64,000 nucleotides of DNA, taken from the NCBI GenBank assembly GCA_963779845.1, contig CAVZZV010000005.1, positions 1,178,001 through 1,242,000 on the forward strand. The letters run 5' to 3'. Positions 1-10,000 of the stretch are shown in pieces. Positions within the stretch are counted from its first letter, which is position 1; every line of letters begins with the position of its first letter. A model generated the notes under the pieces. The model searched no databases. It worked only from the letters and a program-made list of their open reading frames with translations, and was not told the DNA's origin. The translations under genes were made by a program, and so were the position numbers. Source of the stretch: CAVZZV01 sp963779845 (GTDB taxonomy: Bacteria; Bacteroidota; Bacteroidia; Bacteroidales; GCA-2748055).

Positions 1-192
1 AGGAGGGTAAATGAACATGCGGTTGTTTTGACCTTCATCGTAGATAGACTCCCCCTGGAAAAAGTGACTTCCTGTTTCCCAATAGACGAAAAAATCTGAT
101 CTCTCGCTCACTTTCGAAGAACGGTTGAGTGAAACAAAAACCAAGGCGACAGCCAATAAAACAGAAAGGGACCAGGTCAGGATTTTTAACAC
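1..192 (-). CDS. N-terminal fragment of a GT87/DUF2029-like membrane mannosyltransferase (runs off the window)
   Basis: The first 64 codons of a gene read leftward out of the window. The product begins with a hydrophobic segment (about residues 5-23), followed by a soluble stretch with FVYWETGSHFFQG and NRMFIYPP. That arrangement, a first membrane span followed by a Y-W-x-TG motif and a YPP motif, is typical of the polyprenol-phosphate-dependent GT-C glycosyltransferases grouped as DUF2029/GT87. The start is GTG at 192-190: an in-frame TGA lies only three codons upstream and no ATG is available. It diverges from the GT2 gene at 328, which resembles the enzyme that makes the lipid-linked sugar such GT-C proteins use. 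The family call rests on 64 residues only. Confidence 0.6.
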   Translation of the reverse strand, partial: MLKILTWSLSVLLAVALVFVSLNRSSKVSERSDFFVYWETGSHFFQGESIYDEGQNNRMFIYPP

Positions 193-270
193 TATTGTTC
201 AGATTAGGATTCAAAATTAAGATTTTCTATCAATTGTTAAGAGAAATTTTCGATTGTTAATAATGCCAGG

Positions 271-302
271 TTTGATAAATAGGCTCTCATTCATTACTTT
301 TG
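271..302 (+). promoter_or_regulatory. Bacteroidota-type promoter for the GT2 gene
   Basis: TTTG at 271-274 and TACTTTTG at 295-302 are separated by 20 bases. This is a full match to the Bacteroidota -33 TTTG / -7 TAnnTTTG consensus. Transcription would start at about 308, which excludes the ATG at 304 and supports the ATG at 328 as the start codon of the next gene. Confidence 0.7.
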
Positions 303-327
303 GATGCATATAATTGACAGAAATTCC

Positions 328-1059
328 ATGAATAATAATTTTGCCATTGTTGTTCCAATGGCTAATGAAGAGCCCGATTTCGATCCCTTTGTGCGTGCAC
401 TCCGCTTAAGTCTTGAGCGTATTGGAGAAGGAAAAGTCTATTTTGTGGTAGATACAGTTTCCAGAGACAGGACATTAGAGCTGTGCCGGAATTTATCGGA
501 AGAAGATTCACGTTTTGTGACGGTGTATGCCCCTGAAAACCGCAACGTGGTTGACGCCTATCTCAGGGGATACAGAGAAGCCTTCCATGCCGGACATGAA
601 GTGATTATCGAGATGGACGCAGGACTGTCTCACGATCCCCAAGCTTTGCCCATGTTCCTAAGGGTACTTAATGAGGGCAATGAATGTGCTTTTGGGAGCA
701 GGTTTATCAATGGGGGATCGATATGGAATTCGGACTGGAAGAGAACCTTCCTTTCCAAGGCCGGAACCTTGATGGCCAATATTCTTCTGGGGACTACGAT
801 GTACGATATGACTTCAGGGTACCAGGGCTTCCATGCACACATTGTCGAAAAATTCCTGCAACACGAGTTTCTTTCAAAAGGCCATTTTTATCAGACCGAA
901 CTGAGGTATTTGCTTCGCAGATCGAGGTTCGCAGAAATTCCGATTCATTACCGGGCTCCCTCTCCGAATGTTTCAAAAAAATCGGTCCAGAACTCACTTA
1001 ATTCGTTGTTTTACTACTTTTTTAAGCGTTTGAAGGGTGAAGCAGTGGAGATAAAATAG
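328..1059 (+). CDS. Family 2 glycosyltransferase, polyprenol-phosphate mannose synthase-like
   Basis: A 243-residue soluble GT-A enzyme that probably moves a sugar (mannose in characterised homologues) from a nucleotide donor to polyprenyl phosphate at the inner face of the membrane. Visible motifs are VVPMANEE at the N-terminus, the acidic donor/metal motif IEMDAGLSHDP (about residues 94-104), GSRF (123-126), and the later MTSGYQGF that resembles the DxTSG block of dolichol-phosphate-mannose synthases. There is no C-terminal membrane anchor. The promoter at 271-302 places the transcript start after the ATG at 304, so the ATG at 328 is preferred. A GT-C type gene diverges from it and may consume the product. 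The sugar cannot be told from sequence. Confidence 0.8.
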   Translation: MNNNFAIVVPMANEEPDFDPFVRALRLSLERIGEGKVYFVVDTVSRDRTLELCRNLSEEDSRFVTVYAPENRNVVDAYLRGYREAFHAGHEVIIEMDAGLSHDPQALPMFLRVLNEGNECAFGSRFINGGSIWNSDWKRTFLSKAGTLMANILLGTTMYDMTSGYQGFHAHIVEKFLQHEFLSKGHFYQTELRYLLRRSRFAEIPIHYRAPSPNVSKKSVQNSLNSLFYYFFKRLKGEAVEIK

Positions 1060-1110
1060 TTCATTATGAATATCCTGCAAAAATAAGTATTTTAAAAACA
1101 ACAGAAAAAG

Positions 1111-1224
1111 ATGTATCTCATCAGGAAACCAATTATCATGGCTCGGGCTTTTCTACACTCTCAGGTGGAAATCCGGAACTATCGGCAAGAACTGAATAAT
1201 TTTGAATTTTTAAGTAAAATATGA
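1111..1224 (+). CDS. Possible small ORF (37 aa) overlapping the STELLO gene start
   Basis: A short open frame starts at ATG 1111 and ends in a TGA that overlaps the ATG of the next gene (ATGA at 1221-1224), the usual geometry of translational coupling. The product begins MYLIRKPIIMARAF and has an amphipathic, arginine-rich second half with no recognisable domain. A TAA stop lies six codons upstream in the same frame, so it is not simply the open tail of a longer gene. It could be a real coupled leader peptide, the remnant of a lost gene, or chance. Confidence 0.3.
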   Translation: MYLIRKPIIMARAFLHSQVEIRNYRQELNNFEFLSKI

Positions 1225-2228
1225 CCTATAAAACATTCCTTGTCATTACCTCCATTGCCCCGGACAATCATCCGGTTTTACTGGGCTATTCGCAGGCATG
1301 CAAAAACAATAAGGTAAAATTTATCCTTATAGGAGATTCGAAAAGCCCTGAAAATTTTCATATGGAGGACTGCGATTTTTATTCCCTCGAGGGGCAGAAA
1401 AAAATAGATGCGGAGTTATCGCGATTAATTCCTGTTCGACATTATTCCAGAAAAAACCTCGGATACAAAAAAGCCTTCCTCGAAGGAGCTGAAGTAATTA
1501 TTGAAACGGATGATGATAATATTCCTTGCGGGAATTTTTGGAATAAAAGGCTGGCAAAACGTTCAGCGGGAACAATCGATAAAAAAGGATGGGTCAATAT
1601 TTACCGGTATTTTCACGAAACCAACATTTGGCCCCGTGGGCTTCCCCTGGATGCCATCCAGGATAAATTAAAGATACCCAAACCATCTGAAGAGGCTTTC
1701 TTTCCCATTCAGCAGGGACTTGCCGATGGAAATCCCGATGTTGACGCTGCTTACCGGCTGATGGTTCCCCACAACGAAATTATATTCAAGGGGGTTGATC
1801 TGGCCCTGGGGCCCAATGCCTGGTGCCCCTTTAATTCCCAAAACACCACCTGGTTCCGGGAGGCCTTCCCTTTGCTTTATCTCCCCTCCTATTGTTCATT
1901 CCGGATGACCGATATCTGGCGTAGTTTTGTAGCACAAAGAATCGCCTGGACCTGCGGTTGGAAAATTCTTTTCCATGGTTCCAATGTGTATCAGGAGCGG
2001 AACGAACACAATCTGATGAAAGATTTCGAGGATGAAATTCCCGGTTATCTTAATAACCGCCAAATTGCCGAAAAATTGGAAAAGCTGGAATTAAAATCAG
2101 GAATCTCCAATATCTCTCAAAATATGAAGAAATGTTATGAAGAAATGATAAAAATGGAGGTTGTGGGAATGGAAGAGATGGAAATTTTGGAGATTTGGCT
2201 GAAAAATGAAACTTTCCAGATGCGATAA
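1221..2228 (+). CDS. STELLO-family (DUF288) glycosyltransferase-like protein
   Basis: A 335-residue protein without signal peptide or membrane spans. It opens with a beta-strand-like segment (FLVITSIAPDN) and carries the acidic motif IIETDDDNIP at about residues 93-102, followed by WVNIYRYF and a Trp/Pro-rich middle. This combination (TSI near the N-terminus, ETDDDN, the post-motif FxNxY region) is characteristic of the STELLO/DUF288 family, whose plant members bind cellulose synthase and have a GT-A-like fold. The bacterial role is unknown. Its place behind a GT2 gene suggests surface glycan work. A TAnnTTTG-like box at 1197-1204 has no matching TTTG upstream. Confidence 0.7.
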   Translation: MTYKTFLVITSIAPDNHPVLLGYSQACKNNKVKFILIGDSKSPENFHMEDCDFYSLEGQKKIDAELSRLIPVRHYSRKNLGYKKAFLEGAEVIIETDDDNIPCGNFWNKRLAKRSAGTIDKKGWVNIYRYFHETNIWPRGLPLDAIQDKLKIPKPSEEAFFPIQQGLADGNPDVDAAYRLMVPHNEIIFKGVDLALGPNAWCPFNSQNTTWFREAFPLLYLPSYCSFRMTDIWRSFVAQRIAWTCGWKILFHGSNVYQERNEHNLMKDFEDEIPGYLNNRQIAEKLEKLELKSGISNISQNMKKCYEEMIKMEVVGMEEMEILEIWLKNETFQMR

Positions 2229-2296
2229 AGTAAAAGGTAATAAAATCATTTAATCAAGGGGAATTACCCATAAAAACTGAATTTAATTCTGGGAAC

Positions 2297-4354
2297 ATGC
2301 GAAAAAGCATATTTTTCTTTCAGCTTATCCTAATAAATATTTCCCTCAATTTATATTCTCAAAAACCTCCGGAAAAATTCGGTAAAATATCCATAGAAGA
2401 CTTAAAAAACATTAGTTGTCCTATCGACTCAAATGCACATGCTTACTTTATCTTTGATTATGGAAATTCCTATTTTGAATATGCCGACACCAAAGTAAGT
2501 TCAGTCGAAATACATAACAACAAAAAAGGTTTTCAATTATATTTTACCCGTCATTTCAGAATAAAAATACTGGACAATCAGGGATTTTCATGGGCCGATG
2601 TCGATATCCCTTTATATAAGGACACGGATGAAGAAAAAATTATATACCTCAAGGCAATTACTTATAATCTTGAAAACAATAAAATAAATATAACTAAACT
2701 GGAGAAAAATGAGGTTTTTTCAGAAGAATCAAACCAATTTTGGTCCTCTGCAAAATTTGCCATGCCTGCTATTCGTGAAGGCTCAGTTATTGAAATTAAA
2801 TATACAATTAAGTCCGACTTCTTTTTCAATTTGCGGCAATGGTATTTTCAGAGAACTATACCCGTCATACAGAGTGAATATCATGTAACTATTCCAGAAT
2901 ATTTTAATTACAATCAAACACAAAAAGGTTATTTTCCAATAAAAAGTGAGACGGATGGCAAATTAAGCCACTTAACCATTACCTATCACCAGAAAGCTCA
3001 AGGTACCGGAGTTAAGGAAGAAACTTATACAAACAGTTTTGATTATAACGAAAATATTTATCACTATTATGCGAAAGAGATTCCTGCTTTTCCTATTGAA
3101 GGTTATTTAAAAACTGAAGAAAATTATCTTTCCAAAATTGAATTTGAACTGGCCAATACTAAATTTCCCAATACATCAATGCAATACTTCACCACAAGTT
3201 GGGAGAAAATAGATGAGAATTTAATGGATAAACCCAATTTCGGGAAACTACTGGACAAAAAAAACCATATTAAAAGTGATGCAGAGAGAATAAAAAAGCT
3301 GGGCTTAAAGGATTTTTTGTTGTTAAACCATGCTTTTGTTTTTATGAAAAACCAAATGGTTTGGAATGGCCTTCAAAGCATTTACCCTACTTCAAACTTA
3401 GACAAAGAATATAAAAATCGTAGTGGAAGTTGTGCTGATATCAATTTGAACATGGTGGTTCTGCTAAGGGAATTGGGCTTTGAGGCCTACCCTCTGCTAT
3501 TAAGCACTCAAAAACATGGAATAATTCATCCTGTTCATCCCTCCATGAGTAGTTTTAATTATGTGATTTCTATGGCAGTAATTGGTACGGACACCTTGCT
3601 TATGGATGCAACAGACCCTTCTTCTGAAATAAATCTGCTCCCTGTCCGATGTCTAAACGACAGAGGGAGAATAGTAAATAATGCCGGGGGAAGCTGGGTA
3701 AGCCTGAAGGATTTAAAAACCTATTCAATGAAAGAGAGCTATAAAATGAATGTGGGCGAAAATTTTGGCTTCACTTGTGCGAACCAGCTTGTTTTAAATG
3801 ACTATGCCGCTTATTATTATATCAATGAGCTAAAAAAATTCAACAACATAGACGATTATAAAGAATCTCTTGAAAAAGAACATAAGGGTTTCAAAATCAC
3901 TGATATTAATGTAGGAGAGATGGACTCTGCCAAGATAAGTTTAAACATTTCCCTCAATATTCTTCAGGAAAATTATTCAGAAAAATCCTCAGATATTGCA
4001 TTTTTTAATCCCGCATATAGGCCGTTTATTTCCGAAAATCCATTTAAACTTGAAAAACGGGAATATCCTGTGGAATTTGATTATCCATATTCTGTACAAC
4101 AGGCTTATTCCATCTCATTCCCTGAGTGTTACACCATAACTGAGATTCCCAAATCGATAGTGAGCCGAAGTCCTGATGGGAATTTACGGTATATTTACAA
4201 TATAAGTCAGCTCGGAAATACTGTCATCCTCAATATTATCTTTACATTAAACAGAACCCTCTTCTTACCTGAAGAATATGAGACTCTGAAGAAATTTTTT
4301 CAGCTGATGATGGACAAACAAGGTGAGCTTATCGTGCTTAAAAAAGAGAGATGA
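2297..4354 (+). CDS. DUF3857 / transglutaminase-like exported protein (first of a pair)
   Basis: A 685-residue protein with a signal peptide (about residues 1-21, ending NLYSQ). It has an N-terminal DUF3857 beta-rich domain (about 35-250), then a transglutaminase-like domain whose expected catalytic cysteine is Cys379 in NRSGSCADIN, and a beta-rich C-terminal domain. Such proteins are common in Bacteroidota and are thought to act in the periplasm; substrates are unknown. Its last four bases (ATGA, 4351-4354) overlap the next gene, which has the same architecture, so the two are almost certainly co-translated. No promoter match is visible in the 68 bases upstream. The domain call is firm; the biochemical role is not. 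Confidence 0.85.
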   Translation: MRKSIFFFQLILINISLNLYSQKPPEKFGKISIEDLKNISCPIDSNAHAYFIFDYGNSYFEYADTKVSSVEIHNNKKGFQLYFTRHFRIKILDNQGFSWADVDIPLYKDTDEEKIIYLKAITYNLENNKINITKLEKNEVFSEESNQFWSSAKFAMPAIREGSVIEIKYTIKSDFFFNLRQWYFQRTIPVIQSEYHVTIPEYFNYNQTQKGYFPIKSETDGKLSHLTITYHQKAQGTGVKEETYTNSFDYNENIYHYYAKEIPAFPIEGYLKTEENYLSKIEFELANTKFPNTSMQYFTTSWEKIDENLMDKPNFGKLLDKKNHIKSDAERIKKLGLKDFLLLNHAFVFMKNQMVWNGLQSIYPTSNLDKEYKNRSGSCADINLNMVVLLRELGFEAYPLLLSTQKHGIIHPVHPSMSSFNYVISMAVIGTDTLLMDATDPSSEINLLPVRCLNDRGRIVNNAGGSWVSLKDLKTYSMKESYKMNVGENFGFTCANQLVLNDYAAYYYINELKKFNNIDDYKESLEKEHKGFKITDINVGEMDSAKISLNISLNILQENYSEKSSDIAFFNPAYRPFISENPFKLEKREYPVEFDYPYSVQQAYSISFPECYTITEIPKSIVSRSPDGNLRYIYNISQLGNTVILNIIFTLNRTLFLPEEYETLKKFFQLMMDKQGELIVLKKER

Positions 4355-6270
4355 AAAAAATAAAACTTTGTTTGTTTTTTAATTTGATTTCTGTCTTTAT
4401 TATTAATGCACAATTTAATTATAATATTGAAAAGATTCCCGATTCATTAAAAACAAATTCCAATGCTGTATTTCGGTTCTATAATGTCTCCTACAAAAGG
4501 ATATCAGCTGAAAAATATATAAAAGAAGTGCATTATGCGGTAACTATTTTAAATCCTAATGGCAAAAGCGCTTCCAAACTGGAGATTCCCTACGACCGAA
4601 ATTCCAAAGTTACAGCCATTAGCGGTTCATACTTTAATAGGGAAGGAATCTTACAAGGCAGGCTTAGGAACAAAGAAATATCCGACTATAGCACTAATAA
4701 CCAGTTCACCCTTTTTAGCGACCACAGGACTAAATATTTTTCTCCGGCCATTAATACGTATCCTTATACAATTGATTATAAATACGTTATCGAATATACG
4801 GGTATAGTAGGCTTTGAACCATGGATACCTCTCCATTGGTTTAATTTTTCTTTGGAGTTTGCAGAGCTTATATATACTACTTTCCCTGAATATGACATAA
4901 AATACAAGGAATTAAATTATGATTTTATTAAAAAAATTGAAAAAACGGGTGATTTAATAGTTTATACCTGGACTGCAAAAAATTTGATAGCTATTGAAGA
5001 AGAACCACGTTCCCCAAATTACCTCGATATTTTGCCAGTAATTCTGCTTTCTCCAAATGAAATCGTCTATGAAAGGACTAGGGGTAATTTTTCAACCTGG
5101 CAGAGTTATGGCAAATGGACCTATAACCTTATTCAAGAAAGGGATTCACTGCCCAAGGCAACAATAGATCATATTAAAAGTCTTACAGATACAATTAAAA
5201 ATACCCGAGATAAAGCGAAGGCAATTTATATTTATATGCAAAACAGAACCAGATATGTAAATATTGCCCTGGGTATTGGTGGATTTCAACCAGTATCAGC
5301 CTGGGATGTTGATGCGAAAGGATATGGGGATTGCAAGGCCCTCTCTAATTATACAAAAGCTCTACTAAAATGTGCAGGAATTCATTCGTTCTACACAGAG
5401 ATTGGAACAGGGGGCTATCAGGAAATAAAATATCAGGATTTCGCCAGTGCAAACCAAACTAATCATGTTATTTTATGTGTTCCTTTGGAATCCGACACCA
5501 TATGGATGGAATGCACCAACCAGAAAATCCCCTTTGGGTTCCTTGCCCCGGGATGCTTGAATCGCTATGCCCTGCTAATAAAACCAAGTGGTGGAGAATT
5601 GGTCCGAACACCATCATTCAACGCCAATGAAAATACAAAAACTTCGAAAATTGACATAGAAATCAATTCATTGGGAGGAGCTTTATTTGAAATTCAATCT
5701 GAATACCACAATAACCTGTACGCTGAAATATTTCCGATGCTGAATTCTTCAAAAAAAGAACAGAAGGAAGCACTCATTAAAAAACTCTCATCCTCTAAAA
5801 GTATAGAAATCCAAAATTTCTCCATCGAAGAAAAATCAGATTTTTTCGCCCAGGGAGAAATCCACGTGGATGGAAAAATAAATAAATTTGCTAACGCAAC
5901 AGGTTCGGGCTTATTATTGACCCCTGATTTTCTTTGTAAAAAACCTTGCTTTGATTTTATTCCGGAAAAAAGAAAACTTGATATTTTTGAGTCCTTTGGT
6001 TATTCGTATATTGATACTTTGCACTTGATATTTCCCGAAGGTTATTCATTGGATTATGCGCCAGACAGTAAAAAATTTAACTCAACCTATGGGACATGCT
6101 CCTATCATGTAAAAAAAACCAACAGTTCTTTAACTATAACCAGGGAATTACTAATAAATGAAGGTCGATATCATTCAGACGGGTTTAGGGAGATCAATGA
6201 ATTCCTTCAAAATATATCTGAATATGAAAAGAATGTCATATTGCTATCGAATCATGCACCTGTTCTTTAA
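4351..6270 (+). CDS. DUF3857 / transglutaminase-like exported protein (second of a pair)
   Basis: A 639-residue paralogue-like partner of the preceding gene, with a signal peptide ending near INAQ (about residue 20) and a DUF3857 domain (about 30-230). The transglutaminase core has Cys328 in KGYGDCKALSNY and a plausible catalytic His372 in TNHVILCVP, followed by WMECTNQ. The cysteine context differs from that of the first protein, so the two are diverged rather than a recent duplication. The ATGA overlap at 4351 shows a two-gene operon. The strand switches 100 bases after the stop. Whether either enzyme cross-links, cleaves or only binds protein cannot be read from the sequence. Confidence 0.85.
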   Translation: MKKIKLCLFFNLISVFIINAQFNYNIEKIPDSLKTNSNAVFRFYNVSYKRISAEKYIKEVHYAVTILNPNGKSASKLEIPYDRNSKVTAISGSYFNREGILQGRLRNKEISDYSTNNQFTLFSDHRTKYFSPAINTYPYTIDYKYVIEYTGIVGFEPWIPLHWFNFSLEFAELIYTTFPEYDIKYKELNYDFIKKIEKTGDLIVYTWTAKNLIAIEEEPRSPNYLDILPVILLSPNEIVYERTRGNFSTWQSYGKWTYNLIQERDSLPKATIDHIKSLTDTIKNTRDKAKAIYIYMQNRTRYVNIALGIGGFQPVSAWDVDAKGYGDCKALSNYTKALLKCAGIHSFYTEIGTGGYQEIKYQDFASANQTNHVILCVPLESDTIWMECTNQKIPFGFLAPGCLNRYALLIKPSGGELVRTPSFNANENTKTSKIDIEINSLGGALFEIQSEYHNNLYAEIFPMLNSSKKEQKEALIKKLSSSKSIEIQNFSIEEKSDFFAQGEIHVDGKINKFANATGSGLLLTPDFLCKKPCFDFIPEKRKLDIFESFGYSYIDTLHLIFPEGYSLDYAPDSKKFNSTYGTCSYHVKKTNSSLTITRELLINEGRYHSDGFREINEFLQNISEYEKNVILLSNHAPVL

Positions 6271-6370
6271 AGATTAATAAAGAACCCACCTTTGATCTCG
6301 GCGATATGGGAGAATTATTTATTGACTTCCCAAAAGAAGGGAAAGTCACCATCAGGTTTTTGAAATATTT

Positions 6371-7042
6371 CTATTCCTTTTTCTTCCCAGAGACCCCCTT
6401 CAGCCACAATCGGTCTGCCCCAAATTTTTTCATGGGTATACTCACCAGTTCATAACCCCGGGCTGTTAATTGTTCCAGAACCTTAGGTAAGGCATAATAA
6501 AGGTTCTTGCGTGCTTTGGAAGAGTCGTGAAAAACGACAATAGAACCTGAGGTAACATTCTTCATCACATTTTGCACCACCTTTTCTCCCGGTATTTTCC
6601 TGTTATAATCTATACTCAGGACATTCCACATGATAATCCGGTAGTTTTTCACAATTTCATTCACCTGCGAAGGACGAATGCGTCCGTAAGGAGGCCTGAA
6701 CAGATCGGAATTGATCAGATTGCGTGCCATCTCGATGTCCTCAAAATAGGTCCTGTTCGAACTGCCAAATCCCTTTAGATGACTGTAGCTATGGTTTCCT
6801 ACCGAATGTCCATCGCCAATGATTTTTTCATAAATATCGGGAAAGTGGTCAACATTCCTTCCCAGGCAGAAAAAAGTAGCCTTCGCTTGGTATTCCTTCA
6901 AATGTGTCAACACCCATTCCGTCACGTCCGGGGTTGGGCCATCGTCGAAAGTAAGGAAAACCTTCTTTGATTCGCCATAAAAATCCCATGTCATGCGCGG
7001 CATAAGCCGTGTTATAAAGTCAGGTGGCCTTACAATAAGCAT
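6371..7042 (-). CDS. Polysaccharide deacetylase (NodB-like, carbohydrate esterase 4)
   Basis: A 223-residue NodB-fold deacetylase that would remove N- or O-acetyl groups from a polysaccharide or peptidoglycan. The family motifs are all present: TFDDGP (31-36, catalytic base and metal Asp33/Asp34), HSYSH (84-88, metal histidines), RPPYG (116-120) and the C-terminal VVFHDS (His172). There is no obvious signal peptide; the N-terminal 20 residues are short and only mildly hydrophobic, so it may be cytoplasmic or released in an unusual way. It follows the GT117 gene by six bases on the same strand, so both are read from the promoter near 10464-10494. Confidence 0.88.
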   Translation of the reverse strand: MLIVRPPDFITRLMPRMTWDFYGESKKVFLTFDDGPTPDVTEWVLTHLKEYQAKATFFCLGRNVDHFPDIYEKIIGDGHSVGNHSYSHLKGFGSSNRTYFEDIEMARNLINSDLFRPPYGRIRPSQVNEIVKNYRIIMWNVLSIDYNRKIPGEKVVQNVMKNVTSGSIVVFHDSSKARKNLYYALPKVLEQLTARGYELVSIPMKKFGADRLWLKGVSGKKKE

Positions 7043-7048
7043 TAATTA

Positions 7049-10000
7049 CTACATTGGCAGGGCTCCCTGAAAAATATTCTCATGGGCCTGCAAAATTTTT
7101 GAAAGTTCATCCATCAAATCTTTCTGCTGATAAGTATTCGCCATGCTGAATAGGGTATACAGGTTTCGGCCTGCGTTGGAAAAGTCCCCGCTACTCAGGT
7201 TGAACTGAGCAGGTCTGGAGCTTTGCAACCCCTCGTAATAGGTGAGTTCCTGATCCAGCATCCCGGCAAACTCCCGGCTTATGGCATTGGCTTTATCCAT
7301 TTCGCCAAGATCATAATAAAACTGAACAAAGGGCACTATGGCGTAATTAAAGGGGACCCGGCTGTTGGGCATCAACTCCATTCCCCGGTCAAGCACCTTG
7401 ACAGCACTATCCTGCTTATTTTCCTGTATTAGTGCACTTGCCAAAGAGGCAAAAGTATATCGGAAGTTAGTGAGCATACGCAGATTGTTTTCGTCAAGAT
7501 ATACCGTAGGATCCTGAATATTTCCCCAACGGAATATATTCATCGTATTTTCGTACATCTTCTCGGTGTTCACGCTGCCCAGGAAAAGGTCGGAATTAAG
7601 GCCTTCCGCAGGCAACAACCGGTAGGTCAATCCCTCTCTGTGCAAATATTTTTCCATGTTCAGGTAATTGTCTTTGGAAGCGGTAACAGCATAGTAAACC
7701 GGCCTTTTCCAGTTATCCTTGTTCACTTCGCTGATAAGATCCATCATCATTAGTGAATTCTTGGGAACTCCCCTGCTCCCTCCAAGGTCAAATCGCATTT
7801 CCGGCACCAAAAGAGATAATTCATCTTTAGACAATCCGGATTGAGACCTCACAGAGGCAGTATCCACCTTGATTACAAATTTAGTTCCCGGGAAAAAATG
7901 CCGGCCTTGTTTAAAGCGTGGATCATCCGTAACGATAAAATTTAAAGCTGCATCAAGAGGCATCGCCGCTTCGTCTACCCTTTCGGCCAAGGACTCTATG
8001 CGGTGGATCAGGTCAGAAAGTGCACCTCCTTCAAAACCAAACTCGGATTTGCGTCGTTCAATTTTCCCTACGGCACTAACCAGCGTTTCAAGCGATATGG
8101 CAGAAGGGCCTTTCTGTAGCTGACTGTAGTCTTTTGGTGCTATCTGGGGAAGTTTCGATTTATCAGCAAGAGCCATAAATGTAATGTAGATTTCCTGATA
8201 TTCTCCTTTGAAATAATTTTCATTGGCCTTATACTTTTCATTCAGCAAAGCCTTCTGTCCATCAGCCAAAAGAATATAGTCCCTGGTGCCGTTCCGGTAT
8301 TGCTTTTGGTTAAGAGTGAACTTCACAGGATCCGAATCGTAAAGTTTATTCTGCATTTGGGAAATATACCAGTCCGCCGTAAAATAGCTCAGGTTGATTA
8401 CCCTTACATCTGTCCTTACCCCTTCCACCTCCTGGATATACCACAGAGGGAAAGTATCGTTGTCGCCATTTGTGAAAATGATTCCATTTTCGTCACAGCT
8501 GTTCAGGTAATTGAACGCGAAATCCCTGGCGGTGTACCTTCCGGAACGGTCATGATCGTCCCAGTTTTCCATAGCCATGAGGCCGGGCACTGCCATTAAA
8601 CTGACAGCAACCACAGCAGAGACTACAACTAATGATTTATAATGTTTGGAAATAGCATTGATTAATCCCAGTACCCCAAGGCCAATCCAGATGGCAAAGG
8701 CATAAAAAGATCCTACGTAAGCATAATCTCTTTCCCTTGGCTGGATGGGATACTGGTTTAAGTAAACCACGATGGCCAGGCCAGTCAAAAGGAACAGAGC
8801 CATGACAACCCAGAAATCTTTTTTATGATATTGATAGTGGAAAAATAAACCGACCATCCCGAGAAGGAAAGGCAACAGGTAGTATTTATTGCGCGCCCTG
8901 TTCTCTTTCATATAATCGGGGAGTTGATCCTGATTGCCGAGCCGGGCATTGTCGATAAATGGTATACCACTAATCCAGTTGCCGTTAGTCAGCTCCCCTT
9001 GTCCCTGATTATCGTTTTGGCGTCCGGCAAAATTCCACATGAAATACCTTAAATACATAAATCCGACCTGATACTTAAAGAAAAAACGCATATTTTGAGC
9101 AAAGGTGGGTTTGGCAAGAGGTTGGGAATGGTCAAATCTGAAGTTGCCATTCCTGTCCCTTACCGGATTCCCACTTTCATCACGCACAACCTGGTAAAGA
9201 TCAGATTCCTTCATTTTGGCCCAATATAAATATTGGTTGATATGGTGTTGTTGCTCGGACCACATTCGGGGGAATAATCCTTTAAATTTATCGGAATATT
9301 TGTAATCAGGGTTGGATACCTTCACATACTTACCATCTTCTTTATACCAGGTAGGTTTCCCTTCAATCTGTTCTATGGCAGGGGCATTAAAATAGTTGCC
9401 GTAAACCAGTGGGGTCTGTCCATACTGGTCCCGGTTCAGGTACTTTAAAAGGGAAAAAACGGTATTGGGACTGCTTTCATTCAGGGGAGTATCGGCATTA
9501 GACCGGATAATGATGACCCCGTATGTTGAATAGCCGATGGCCACGACGGTAATTGCCAAGATCACTGTATTCCAGATCGTAAGCCCGCGCTTGTGGGTAT
9601 AGTATACGAGCCATGAAAGTAATAATGACAAAATAACCACAAAGACGAGCAATCCCGAATGGTAGGGAAGGCTGAAGCCGTTCACGAGCCCAAGCTCAAT
9701 CCAGGATGCAACAGCTACCATTCCCGGAATAATGACAAACATGATAGAGCCGAGAATTACCCCGGAAACCAACAATGAAGCAATGATACCCCAGGCAGTG
9801 GCTTTGTATCTTTTAAAATAATACACCAGTACAATCGCGGGAATCGCAAGCAGGTTGAGCAAATGAACGCCAATGGAAAGGCCCATGAGATAGGCAATCA
9901 GAATAATCCACTTATTGGCATGGGGAGTTCCTGCGACATTTTCCCATTTTAGGATCGCCCATAAAACAATTGCTGTAAAGAGGGACGATGTAGCATATAC

